Assembly (NCBI RefSeq): GCF_010093815.1
Contig: NW_022985553.1
Location: forward strand, 127,511-191,510
Direction: 5' to 3'
From: Pseudovirgaria hyperparasitica
Taxonomy: Eukaryota; Ascomycota; Dothideomycetes; Acrospermales; Acrospermaceae
DNA length: 64,000 nt
The first letter of the stretch is position 1; every line of letters starts with the position of its first letter. The position numbers were made by a program, and so were the translations under genes. A model generated the notes under the pieces. That model did not search any database and was not told where the DNA came from. It worked only from the letters and a program-made list of their open reading frames with translations. Positions 33,711-43,965 of the stretch are shown here, in pieces.

Positions 33711-34033
33711 TCAGGCTGAAGATGAAGCTGGACACCAACGAGCGCTTCTTTTGAATATCAATTATGCCTGTACAGTGAGGAGCTTATAGTTGTCGACGAC
33801 AGGGCGTGCATGACAGCGAGGTGAGTTGCGGGGCTCGGCAAGCACTCGGCGCTTTTCTGTGGATTGTAGCATAAACATCACTAAAGGTAATTATACTTTC
33901 AGCAATTGAACATAACAAGCATTTGTGTACGTGTTGAAGTAGCAGTGGATGATCTATATAGCCCACTACGTCTATCTGCAAGCGCTCTAACTGTTTATGC
34001 CTCATCAATGTGGTCTCCATATAATGCTTCACC
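33711..34033. other. Intergenic region
   Basis: About 320 bp between the YCII gene's start and the CoA-ligase gene's end, both on the minus strand. Nothing recognised. Presumably the YCII promoter and the ligase 3' UTR. Confidence 0.5.
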
Positions 34034-35728
34034 TCATAGCTTCGCAGGTCTCTTCTCGCGTTTCGACATAGCATCAGCAACCATCCGCCGTTGAACCTTG
34101 CCAGTTGCTGTCTTGGGCATGATATCTGTAAAATATATCTGTCATGCTCATTAGCCACCTATGTGCAGGGAGTTGGGGATTTCTAACCTTCTTCGGCAGT
34201 TTGAACTTCGCAACCCTGTCTTTCATCCAACCCCTCAATTCATCTGCAGAAAGCTTGCCTCCTTCTTTAAGCACCACGGCAAGACCGACATCCTGACCGT
34301 ACATCTCGTCTTCTATTGCGAAGCTGACAGCTTCTGCAACAGCTGCATGCTGGGCGACGACGTTGTCGAGCTCAATTGGGCTGATCTTCTCTCCACCCTT
34401 GTTGATGAGCTCTTTGATGCGGCCTGTGATGATCACGTAGCCATCGGCATCTTTCTTGCCTTGGTCGCCAGTGCGGAAGAAGCCTCCTCGCGTGAAAGAC
34501 GTTTTGTTTGCCTCGGGGTTATTCAGATATCCTTTGGTCACGTTCTCCCCGCGGATACAGATTTCTGCCTCTGAGCCCTGGGGAACTTCGTTACCTTCTT
34601 GGTCAAGAATCTTGATTTCGACTCCTTGACCGATACCTACGCTTCCGGGCTGTCTCTTGCCAGGAGGTAAGGGATTCGATGTCATCTGATGTGCTGCTTC
34701 GGTCATTGCATACGCTTCGAGTACGGGTGCATTGAAGCTCTTCTCGATCTCATGGAATGTCTTTGGCGACAAAGGAGACGAACACGAGCGAATGAAACGA
34801 ATGTCTGGAATTGGACTTGGGAGTGGAGTCTTCAGCAGAATCTGATGTATAGTGGGCACCGCAGTGTACCAGTTGGCTTTGTGCTCTATGAAGTCTCGCC
34901 AGAAGTCAGAGGCAGAGAACTTCAGAGGTACAATCACAGATCCGCTGGATGCTAATGGGGCAAGAAAACCAGCCAGAAGTCCGTGGACATGAAATAAGGG
35001 CATCACAAGCATCGTCCGATCTCTAGTGGTGAGGCTGTATGTGCGTTGTATATTTCCTAGATCTTGTCAGACACAGTGAAATTGTGTAGCTCTCCTCTTG
35101 ATCTACTCACCCATGGTCCGAGTCAAGTTTCTATGAGTCAATGGAACCTGGTATGGCATAAGCTAACGTTCGTCGTGGCCTTTTATGGCCAACTTACAGC
35201 TTTCGGCCGCCCAGTGGTTCCGCTCGTGTGCAGGACCAGAGCAACATCATCTGGCTGCGCTCCCTCCAATCGCTGAGCCCCTTTTGATTCCAGCTTCCCC
35301 TTCTCTTTCACATCTAGGACCACCTCATTACCATTCCAGTAGCATTCCGCAATAGCCGCCTTATATTTGCGTGCTGCTCTTACAGCCGCGGCATCTTGTT
35401 GGTATGCTCCTTTGGGTACCAGCGTGACAGCCGAGCTGAGATCATCAATGTAGAACTCGAACTCATCTTGCTTGTAAGAGGGATTGAGTGGTGCAGCGAT
35501 CGCTCTTTGCCATGACGCTGCAATGAAAGCCACGATGAATTCGTAGGTGTTCGGAAGGGCAATTGAGACTGCTGACGCGGGTGATATACCGAGAGATGCG
35601 AGTTTCCGCTGGAACGAAGCGACCTCAGCGCATAGCTGCGTATACGTGATCGTCAATGACGGTCGGCCAGGAACAATGATAGCCGGCGCATCGGAGGTCT
35701 GTGAGAACGAGTTGGCAAGGGTAGCCAT
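34034..35728 (-). CDS. PCS60: Peroxisomal AMP-forming acyl/oxalyl-CoA synthetase (Pcs60-like)
   Basis: ANL-superfamily adenylating enzyme. The yeast relative Pcs60 and plant AAE3 make oxalyl-CoA, so oxalate detoxification or acyl activation in the peroxisome is likely. Exons are 35728..35198, 35147..35111, 35056..34188 and 34138..34034 (513 aa). Motifs: LHTSGTTGRPKA (P-loop), then VPLTHRNLTRTM|GNIQRTYSL, MPLFHVHGLLAG, EAYAMTEAAHQM, GFFRTGDQGKKDADGY, ITGRIKELINKGGEKISP and IYFTDIMPKTATGKVQRR with the catalytic Lys. The protein ends PAKL, a PTS1 variant (AKL). The start at 35728 (MATLANSF) is preferred over an upstream in-frame ATG (35803) by similarity to the family N terminus. CCTCGG lies 143 bp upstream. 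Confidence 0.93.
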
Positions 35729-36133
35729 GGTGCTGTCGTTAGCGGGAGGGCGGCAATTGCGAGTCCTTGCTTCGGGCGGAACCGTATCAAGGCAATATAA
35801 CAAGAAACCAAGTTATGAGAATACAAAGAGAAAAGACGTTGCGAATTGAAGGGTTGTCAGCCATGACAAGCCTCGGCGACAAAGTTACAGTACTCGATAG
35901 CACGTTACCGCATTGGGACTGTAGCGCACACGGTCCCACCGCTCGTCATCGGTGATATTGCGATTTTGCGCGTCGCGTCTTTACCGCCTTCCGTAGTCAA
36001 AGCTATATTTAATTCGCACTAAAATCCACTGCACCTCAACCTTAGCTCCCACATCGACATCAACATCGACAGCTTCATTCCTCACCTCCATCTTTGCAAC
36101 ATCGACATTGAACATCGTTACGTTATTGCACCA
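35729..36133. promoter_or_regulatory. Divergent CoA-ligase/SPF45 promoter with CCTCGG
   Basis: 405-bp region between divergent genes. CCTCGG at 35871-35876 is the core bound by FarA/FarB/Ctf1-type fatty-acid regulators in other Pezizomycotina and lies upstream of the peroxisomal ligase. A single hexamer can occur by chance. Confidence 0.45.
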
Positions 36134-37982
36134 ATGGCTGGCGATCAGAAGCCCGCACCTGCGGCCTCTTCAGGCTTGAGTCTCTATGCGCATCTGCTTC
36201 CTGGCGGCGGAAAGTCGACCATCACCAGCGCACCTGTCATGTACAATCAGCCGAAAGAGGAGAAAGAGCAAGCTGCTCCGGCAAAACCTAGTATTGGTAA
36301 TTATCTGTAGTGGCCCTCTCCCCCACTCCTATTTGCCTATTCAAGACCTGTAAGCTTACTGCGGTCTGTTCGCTGCTTTGCAGATTTCACAAAGCAACTA
36401 TTTCAACAACAACAAAAGAAGAAACAAAACCAGCTCCACAAGGGCAGGGGTGCGAAACCTTCAAGGTTCCACGGATCCACCTCTTCTATGAACACGAGCT
36501 CGAGCTCCCCAGACAAGACCGGTAATGGAAGCAGCTTCAACATCCGTCCGATCACCACGTCGACAGCGGCAGACTGGATAAGCAACGCACAGGATGACGA
36601 TGCGGCAATCGAAGAAGCCGAAGCCAACAAGAGTCGATATAGATATCCTAAGAAGAAGAAGAGAAAGACGCAGAGGAACGTGCCTGAAGCTGAGATCAAT
36701 TGGAACGAGCTCTATGAGCCTACCAAGTGTACGAACCTCCACGCCTACAACGAGAGTGAAGAGTATAGGAATGCAGACAATGATTGGTTCAATAAGCTCC
36801 ACGCGTCTCGCTTCGCAGTGCAGCGCAACGCAAGCAGCAGTGCAGAAGTGGTTACTCCATCAGGTCAGCTGCCTCAAGCTCAAAGATATATTTCCATGCT
36901 GACCACTTTCCAGCCCCGGTCGTGCGCAACGCTATGTTCGCACCACCCGCGTTCAACAATGGCCCGGCCAAAGCTATTGAGGATGTGGTGATGCGCGACG
37001 ACGACGCTGTCCATCCTGACCGACGAAGCGGCATGGCAGCCATTCCCACAGACGACGAGGAGGAGTACCGTCCGTCTTTCGGAGCACCCGCACATCCTCC
37101 TTCTGGTGGATTCTCTACGCACAATGCTACCGCGGGTGGCATCAATGTCGCTCCAAGCTTCGCACCTCCAAGCTTCGCACCCCCGACCGCGACCAATTCG
37201 TCCGCTCCCGCCTCTGCCGTCATATCACGCGCACCCGTTCGATTCCAACAAGCAGCATCCGCTACTGCCTCTGAAGATCAACAGGGTGATACCATTATGA
37301 GCATGGACGAGGTCCCTCCCGAGCCAGAAGTCGAAGAGGCTCCGCGCTCGAACCGACCTGGACAGAAAGACTTTGCGAGGCGCCTACTCATGAAGCAAGG
37401 CTGGAAGGAGGGCCAAGGTCTAGGAGCATCTGGCTCTGGCATGATCAAGCCACTGTACGTCAAACCGATCAAGCAGAAGAAGTTCTCGGACGCCGAAGGT
37501 GGCGGGTTCAGCAAGGCTGGACAGGGCAAGATCATTGCGGGGAAGAAGGCCAAGGGCTACGTGGAGGAGGAAGGCCAGTATGGCAAGATGAGCGAGGTGG
37601 TGGTGGTCCTTGGCCTTCTTGCGGGCGTTGACGTGCAGAGAGAGATGCAGGCGGACGTGCCTCTGGCACAGCGAATCGGGGAGGAGTGCAGCGAGAAGGT
37701 TAGTTCTGCCCTCGTGAGACGAGAATTGATTGATACTGATGATTGATATAGTTTGGGAACGTGGAGAAGGTGACGGCAAGCGCGGAGACTGGGCGAATTT
37801 TCGTCAAATTCACCCAGTCGTTGTCGGCGCTCCGGGCGGTCCAGGCGCTGGACCAAGGCGTCCTGCGATCCCTGGAGCCGCTGAACGCGGCAGGCAGCGT
37901 GGGCACGGCGCGATACTACGACGCCGACGACTTTGCACAGCAGGTGCTAGACGCGGACGTCAAGGTTCCGTCTGCCCAGTAG
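36134..37982 (+). CDS. SPF45/RBM17-like splicing factor (G-patch plus UHM)
   Basis: Nuclear pre-mRNA splicing factor of about 552 aa. Exons are 36134..36296, 36384..36863, 36914..37698 and 37752..37982. The N-terminal part is disordered, starting SSGLSLYAHLLPGGG, with FTKQLFQQQQKKK across the first junction. A G-patch (FARRLLMKQGWKEGQGLGAS, about 366-385) is followed by IKPLYVKPIKQKK and a C-terminal RRM of the UHM class (GEECSEKFGNVEKVTASAETG, with a splice after EK, then IFVKFTQSLSALRAVQAL and TARYYDADDF). This order is diagnostic of SPF45. The loop that in the vertebrate protein carries the ligand-binding R-x-F reads LRSLEPLNAAGSVG here, without an obvious RxF. Confidence 0.88.
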
Positions 37983-38302
37983 ATGGCAAGACGCCAAGGC
38001 AAGTGTAGTATGTAGCGAAAATCAATGACAGTTGTTGACTGAGAGTGACATAGCGAGTGCAGCATTTTCCATGACGTGGTAGATGTCGTGCAGGTATATT
38101 CATGTGTAGATTTGGTAGAAAGCCGGTTTGTCTACAGTCAGGTGGTGATGTATACGATAGCCAGCAGAGGTATTGAGCAATCCAATCCAATCCAATCCAA
38201 TCCAGGGCAACGCATCCCTCAAAACAGGTCCTTTCCCCTTTCCCCCTTTTCCTTCTCCCTTTTCCCCCCCAAAAGAAAAACCACTTTTATCAAAAGACAT
38301 CC
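37983..38302. other. Convergent intergenic region with (CAATC)n
   Basis: 320 bp between the ends of SPF45 and the permease. It contains about five CAATC pentamers (38178-38204) and short C/T tracts (38229-38280). No gene. Confidence 0.6.
38178..38204 (+). repeat. Pentanucleotide repeat (CAATC)5
   Basis: Five tandem copies of CAATC, the last followed by CA, in the convergent 3' intergenic space. Confidence 0.9.
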
Positions 38303-40070
38303 TCAAAGCAAATAGCGATAATCAGGACTCAAATCGCCCATCTCGGTCTTCTCGTACTCGGTCAAGCCGCGATCGACGGCGCTCCTATCCTTCAGCCTGT
38401 TCTGCCACCAACAGCTGACAAAGTAGATGGTGCAGGCGAGCGCGCTCAGACAGACGAAAGAAATGCTGATGCTGTGGCCCGTGTGATAGCCGGACGGGGC
38501 GTCGCGGGGCAAGAAGGCAAAGACGGCGATGATGCCGGCAATGTTGCCGAAGCCGACCTGCCAGGCGGAGCCGACGGCGCGGCGGTGGTGGCCGCCTAGG
38601 TTCATGTTGAACCAGCTGTGTGTCGTTAGTCTGGGACTGTGAAAGAAAACAATGGGGATATAGGGGAGGGGCTCAGGGAAGGAAAGGGGAAACACAAACC
38701 AGACGATGATGGGCATGGCGCTGTAGGCGCCCATGGCAACGAGAAAGAGCGCGGCATACTGCACGTCGCGATTATTGTGCACAGAGATGAGGATTGCAAA
38801 GCCGGACATGCAGACGCAGATGGGCACGATGGCGCAGAGGAAGCGGTGCCGCAGCTTATCCGAGATGTAGGCTATGATCATGGCCAGGCCGAACGCGCAG
38901 GCCCAGGGCGGCACGCCGTGCAGCTGGGTCTGGATGCGCGAGTAGCCGTACGACTGGATGATGGCCGGGGAAAAGTACGCGTAACCGTAGGCGGGCACGA
39001 TCAGGCCAAAGTACATGAGGCCGCCGACGAGGATCTTGTAGTCGCGGAAGACGTTGAGGATGTCGCGGGCGCCCAGGCTGCGGTCGCGCGCCGACTTGCC
39101 CTGGTCGACGCGCAGGCGGGCAATGACGTAGGCGCGTTCCTCGTCCGTCAGCCAGCGGGCTTCCTCGGGGAAGTCGGGCAGGAGGAAGAAGAAGAAGAGG
39201 GAGACGAGGAGGGTGAGGAGGCCCTCGAGGATGAAGATCCAGCGCCAGCCGGCGTAGCCGCGCACGCCGCTCATCTTGCCGATTGCCGCGGCGAGGAGCC
39301 CGCCGAATGCGCCGGCGAGGGAGGTCGAGGAGAAGAAGAAGGAGTATCGACGCTGGGCCTCGTGGCGGCGATACCACATGCCGATGAGGTAGAAGGAGCC
39401 GGGGAACATGCCGGCCTCGAAGACGCCGAGGAAGAAACGGGTTGCGAGAAGGCCGGCGTAGGACTGGACGAAGCCCTGGAGCAGAGTGACGAGGCCGAAG
39501 CCGAACATGCAGATGGAGAGCCAGACATGGGGCTTGAGTTTCTTGAGGATGATGTTGGAGGGGATCTCGAAGAGGATGTAGGGGACGAAGAAGATGACGA
39601 GGGCGGTGTTGTATTCGGTGTTTACGAGGCGGAGGTCGGTGGACAGGCCGAAGACGTTGGCGTTTGAGATGTTGATGCGGTCGAGGAAGGCCAGCAGATA
39701 CCTGTGGGTAAGTGAGTGGAATGTTTGGGGAAGACTCTCGGAGAGAGTGTGTTGTGTTCATTAATTACATGATGCATAGAAAGGGCAGGATGCGGAAGTC
39801 CATCCGATTGACCAGTTTGCGCTCCGTGGTATGGGCAGGACAGACCACGGGCTGGTCATGGTCTTCTTGGTCGTCCTGATCGAGGGGATTATTATCCTCA
39901 TTCTTGCTGTACTGTTCAGCATCTGGTGACACTTCCACGGCCTCTGTGTGTGTGGTGTTGTGTGTTAGCAAATGTCAGCAGTAGTAGTAGTCATTAATGG
40001 TTTGGTTAGATGTCAAGGCAACCTTGTTGAAGAGGATAAAACCGAACTTACTTTCGCGGTCGCCCCACAT
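38303..40070 (-). CDS. MFS permease, allantoate/anion:cation symporter (Dal5-like)
   Basis: Twelve-helix plasma-membrane transporter of the ACS family, 502 aa. Substrates in this group include allantoate, nicotinate, pantothenate and other organic anions. Exons are 40070..40052 (MWGDRE), 39943..39769, 39701..38700 and 38615..38303. The joined N terminus reads MWGDREKAVEVSPD. This is preferred to the ATG at 39971, which lies inside an intron with perfect GTAAGT and ACACAG ends. After KLVNRMDFRILPFLCIM|YLLAFLDRINISNAN come FFVPYILFEIPSN and the MFS signature (ATRFFLGVFEAGMFPGSFYL). The last junction yields MPIIVCWFNMNLGGHHRRAVGSA. The strong third-position GC bias creates long open frames on the opposite strand. 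Confidence 0.9.
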
Positions 40071-41326
40071 GATGTCGACAACTAATGGTCGCTGTCTTCG
40101 GTGTCAGTGTCAGTCTCGAGGGAATGGTAGAGATGAGGATTAGAAACGGGGAGGATAGATGATATATATGGAAGAGATGGCGCGTCAATATAAGAATAAG
40201 ATGCAGGTAATGATTATTCCATCAGACGACTCCGACTCCTCTCCCACTTCAGTCAGCAGCCGCATTGGAGAGAATGCAGTATGTAAGCTGCGGTGATCAG
40301 GCTGAAAAGTGCGTGGACGACAGATCATGCGTGACAGAGACTGCTGCGACATGACTGAGAAATGCGCCTGTCCCGGGGTTAAGACGAGGCAGTAAGGCCG
40401 AACGATTGGCCGTTGGGGAGAAGGACTTATAGCTTTAGACCTGATGGGGATGATTATTAATGTGTTGTATTGTATTGTATGCTTTCATAACCAGACAGTC
40501 AGCCTCCACTCCGAAATAGGAAAGCACCCCCCGCATCGGACAAGCCAGGCGCGAGTCAGTGACTTCTCGTCCCAACTAAGCTTAGCGCGCCTTCCTTCCC
40601 CCGTCACGGAACATTCCCGGGTAATTCCATTCGCCGACTCGCCGACTCGCCGACAATGGCAAAAAGAAAGTGATTGATATCTTTGATATATTGTTATTAT
40701 TGTCTTTGCAGCAAATGCGATTTCTTATGAGTGTTTGCGGTTTGATATCTCTATAGACCCATTCATATTCCACTTCTTAACCTGCCTGTCTGGCTGAACG
40801 ACGGGCATTTGTGGCGGACTTGTGCGCTTCCGCAAACATGTTCATTGTAGCTTGGCTGCGCGTTTAGGGCCCAGATGTTCATCTCTTACCTCTCTCTCTC
40901 TCTCTGCCTCTCTTCCTCTCCCTCTCTCCCTCTCGTTCACTTTGCACCTTGTCCTCACTACTACTACTACCTCCTCCACTCCATTCACTTTCCTCTTGCG
41001 CGTCTCACAACAACATAATCGCTGCTCAATAGTCACTAATCCCTCAATAGGGCGCCGTGGGCTGGGACTGAAGGATGGCCCTGTTGCCGAACCTTCTTCC
41101 TCCACGCCACTGGTAGTCCACAACCTTGTATCCCACACTATCCTCTACACTTCAGTCTGATTTCCCGTCGCAACTCTTCTATCCCGTCCTCGCCATTCGA
41201 TCTTCTTCAATCGCTTCATCCGCCACTCTTCGCTCGCATCTCATTGTTGCTGGCTACAGGACCTTCAGCTTACTCCCTTTACATAACGCCATATACCTTC
41301 CACGGACTCCTTTGTCTGCCTGCACC
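40071..41326. other. Divergent intergenic region with repeats and CT tract
   Basis: 1.25 kb upstream of both the permease and the F-box-like gene. It contains three tandem TCGCCGAC units (40631-40654), a polypyrimidine CTCT tract (about 40883-40935), and an ACT/CTC-rich stretch near 40960-40980. The plus-strand frame is open from 41126 but is probably 5' leader. Confidence 0.5.
40631..40654 (+). repeat. Tandem repeat (TCGCCGAC)3
   Basis: Three perfect 8-nt units in an intergenic region. Confidence 0.9.
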
Positions 41327-43207
41327 ATGGACATCTCTCGTCTGATATCTCCTCCCTCCCCGGAGTCTGGCCAGTCGGTCAAACTGCCAGCTCTGTCTCA
41401 CTATTCCCTCGCCTCCGCTGCTACCGCTCCTGCTGCTCTTCCGACTCTTTCAAACACCATCTTGTCGCATGGCCAATCGCTTGATCTCACAAAACCCGCT
41501 GCGGCCCAGAGTCCCATCGCAGCCTCGCAACTCAGCCCTATTCAACTCTCCCGAGACCCTCAACCTTCTAGCTCCGTTGAACGTCCTGAGCCTCCGCAAC
41601 TCCCTCAATCTTCTGGCTCTCGTAGCCGTCCTGAGGCTCCCACACCCCCTCAAACCTCAAACTCTCTCAAACGTCCTGAGCCTTCGCACCCGCTTCAAGC
41701 CTCGAAGCCTTCGAAACGGCCCAGACTGAATCCGCGCCAGGTCTCCCGACCAACCTCTTCTCGACACTCCACCCCCTCATCTGAGCAAGGCCAATACGCC
41801 CCGTTAATGCCGCGTTCAGCATACGGCTCAACCGCCAGGCCACTTCATTCACTCGCGCCTCGACCCCTTCGTGCTCCAAACCCGGCCCCGCCCATCTTCG
41901 AGCATGAACGCATCGAGCTGGACAAGATCTGCAGGCCTTCCGTCAAGGGAGAAGTGCTCCTCCCTTTCAAATGCTCCCGTACTGGCGCAATCGCCCATCC
42001 TCGATCCTTCACCGAAAAGTCTGCTGAGAGTAAGCTGGACTTTGGTGGCAAACGCAGGAGTGGTCGCAAGCCCACTGAAGCCTCCATCTTGAGGAGCAAG
42101 GCTGCTGCCGAAAAGCGCGCAAGGGAGCTCCGGCCTACCAGACTCAGGATCGACCAGCCAGTCAAAGCACAGTTGAACATCGATATCTGGGCACAGATCT
42201 TCCAATGGACCTCTCCAAGCACCCTTTTCGAGATCCGCCACGTCACGCCCTTCTTCGAGTATATTCTCTCTCTCGACAAGACGTGGGAAGCCTCACGTAT
42301 CAGTACGTTCGGACACGACATGCCTGGCCCACCTGATGGCATGACCGAAGCCACCTACTGCGAGTATCTCACAGGCACTACCTGTCATTCGTGCAATGAA
42401 TGCCCCGTCCGCAAGGTTTTTTGGGCTTTTCGCAAGCGGTGGTGTAACGAGTGCTACCGCACCTTGACCGTACGGGAGCGTGAGGCAAGAGCGTCTCTCG
42501 ACAATCTTCATCCTCTCATCCTGAACACCATCATGTCGGCCACGCGAGACTCATGGGGCCATTACATTGGCGCTGGCTCCATCCGTCATTCTGCTGGACT
42601 CGGCGATGGTCGTGTGGCATGCTACTTGAAATCCGACATTGAGCAGCTGAGACGAGACTGGCAGGAGCTCTTGAGTGGTGAGACATTTGAGATGACACCA
42701 GAGCAGGTCACTGAGCGACGCGACAAATGGATTGCGGAACGAACTGCCGCGAGAGACGTCCTGATTGAGCAAGCTCGCAAGATCGAGGACTGGCAGCGCA
42801 ACGAGGATGCCAAGAAGAAAGAGAGCTACACCGACAAGCGTGAACAGCGCATCGCCTTTTTCAAGAGGCATGCAGAGGCTGTAGGCATCAGTGAGAAGGC
42901 TCTTCTTTCCAGCATGGCATACCAACGCGCAGCCAAGATTCCGAAAATGCCAAGTGAGCGGGCCTGGGATATCCTATTGCCGAAGATCAAGGAAGATCTG
43001 GCTGCTCTAGCACGGAAGGCTTCACGTCGCGCTTCGGCACGACACAGCGAAGAGCGAGCGTTGGCCGCGGCCGCGGCTGCACATCGCATCCCAACACTCC
43101 CGCCCCCAATTGGCAATCTCAACTTTGCAAGGCCTTCGGCGGCTATACATGCACTTCCACCGCACGGCATCGACGCATACCTCTGGCAACGACAACGGCA
43201 GGCCTGA
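41327..43207 (+). CDS. F-box-like protein with CxxC zinc-binding segment
   Basis: Single-exon gene, 626 aa from the ATG at 41327, which has a good context (CACCATGG) and opens MDISRLISPPSPE. The frame is open 67 codons further upstream (41126), but that stretch reads like leader sequence. Residues 1-190 are Ser/Pro-rich with repeated RPEPPQLPQSS / RPEAPTPPQTS units. An F-box-like region follows (LNIDIWAQIFQWTSPSTL) with SLDKTWEASRI, then a Cys cluster TCHSCNECPVRKVFWAFRKR plus WCNECYRTLT (CxxCxxC..CxxC), a combination common in expanded fungal F-box families. The C terminus is Lys/Glu-rich helical with an Ala run. Role as an SCF substrate receptor is inferred. Confidence 0.72.
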   Translation: MDISRLISPPSPESGQSVKLPALSHYSLASAATAPAALPTLSNTILSHGQSLDLTKPAAAQSPIAASQLSPIQLSRDPQPSSSVERPEPPQLPQSSGSRSRPEAPTPPQTSNSLKRPEPSHPLQASKPSKRPRLNPRQVSRPTSSRHSTPSSEQGQYAPLMPRSAYGSTARPLHSLAPRPLRAPNPAPPIFEHERIELDKICRPSVKGEVLLPFKCSRTGAIAHPRSFTEKSAESKLDFGGKRRSGRKPTEASILRSKAAAEKRARELRPTRLRIDQPVKAQLNIDIWAQIFQWTSPSTLFEIRHVTPFFEYILSLDKTWEASRISTFGHDMPGPPDGMTEATYCEYLTGTTCHSCNECPVRKVFWAFRKRWCNECYRTLTVREREARASLDNLHPLILNTIMSATRDSWGHYIGAGSIRHSAGLGDGRVACYLKSDIEQLRRDWQELLSGETFEMTPEQVTERRDKWIAERTAARDVLIEQARKIEDWQRNEDAKKKESYTDKREQRIAFFKRHAEAVGISEKALLSSMAYQRAAKIPKMPSERAWDILLPKIKEDLAALARKASRRASARHSEERALAAAAAAHRIPTLPPPIGNLNFARPSAAIHALPPHGIDAYLWQRQRQA

Positions 43208-43965
43208 GAGGAATAGTGTGCTTACCGCATCCAGTGGCATGGCATTTTGAAACAATTAACGACTGGCATTTCAGCGGACACAAACAGCATAGAATTTTTT
43301 TGGCGGCATTTTTGCATTTTTTGCATAGGGGCATTGCAACATTGGGCTCACATCTTATAGATCTGGGATGGCGTTCTCCTTTTTTGGTTGTTTTGTTTTT
43401 GGCTCGGCGTTTCCACAAGCATTACCTGGATCACACACACACACACATTGCATGCAAGCTGTACACCACGAGTCATGAATGGATGGTATGACTGTCAAGG
43501 ACAGTCGATGGGCCCATCAGCTAGACAGGTTCTTGATGAGACGCTGATTGGACATTCGGGGGAATGTTTGGCTGTATCATAGTCAGGCTATGTCCTTGTG
43601 AATAGAGAGAGAGAGGAAACATATATGACTTTCGCACGTGGTCTAGATTCTATATCTTTCTGACGAGTCTATCCAAGCTACTTGCTCTATCATGAGAGCG
43701 CAAGAAGAGAAGGCACAACATCTCTATATCATACATCCATCCATCCATCCATCCATCCATCCATCCATCCATCCATCCATCCATCCATCCATCCATCCAT
43801 CCATCCATCCATCCATCCATCCATCCATNNNNNNNNNNCATCCATCCATCCATCCATCCATCCATCCATCCATCCATCCATCCATCCATCCATCCATCCA
43901 TCCATCCATCCATCCATCCATCCATCCATCCATGTTCAAACCAGACCCAACGCTCTCCCCATCAA
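43208..43965. other. Convergent intergenic region with CATC microsatellite
   Basis: Between the ends of the F-box-like and CCP genes. The last ~230 bp is a tetranucleotide microsatellite with an N gap, reaching within 33 bp of the CCP stop codon. The rest shows T-rich tracts (43296-43325, 43378-43405) and no gene. Confidence 0.6.
43734..43933 (+). repeat. Tetranucleotide microsatellite (CATC)n with assembly gap
   Basis: About 190 nt of near-perfect CATC units interrupted by ten Ns at 43829-43838. A gap of exactly ten Ns is probably a placeholder, so the true length is unknown. Confidence 0.98.

Noticed and set aside
38639-39667. 342-codon plus-strand ORF, Asp/Glu/Gly-rich
   Set aside because: Exact antisense shadow of the Dal5-like permease, produced by its GC-rich third positions. 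No motif and extreme composition.
38856-39761. 301-codon minus-strand ORF, Arg/Pro/His-rich
   Set aside because: Out-of-frame reading of the same permease exon, with composition typical of a GC-rich shadow.
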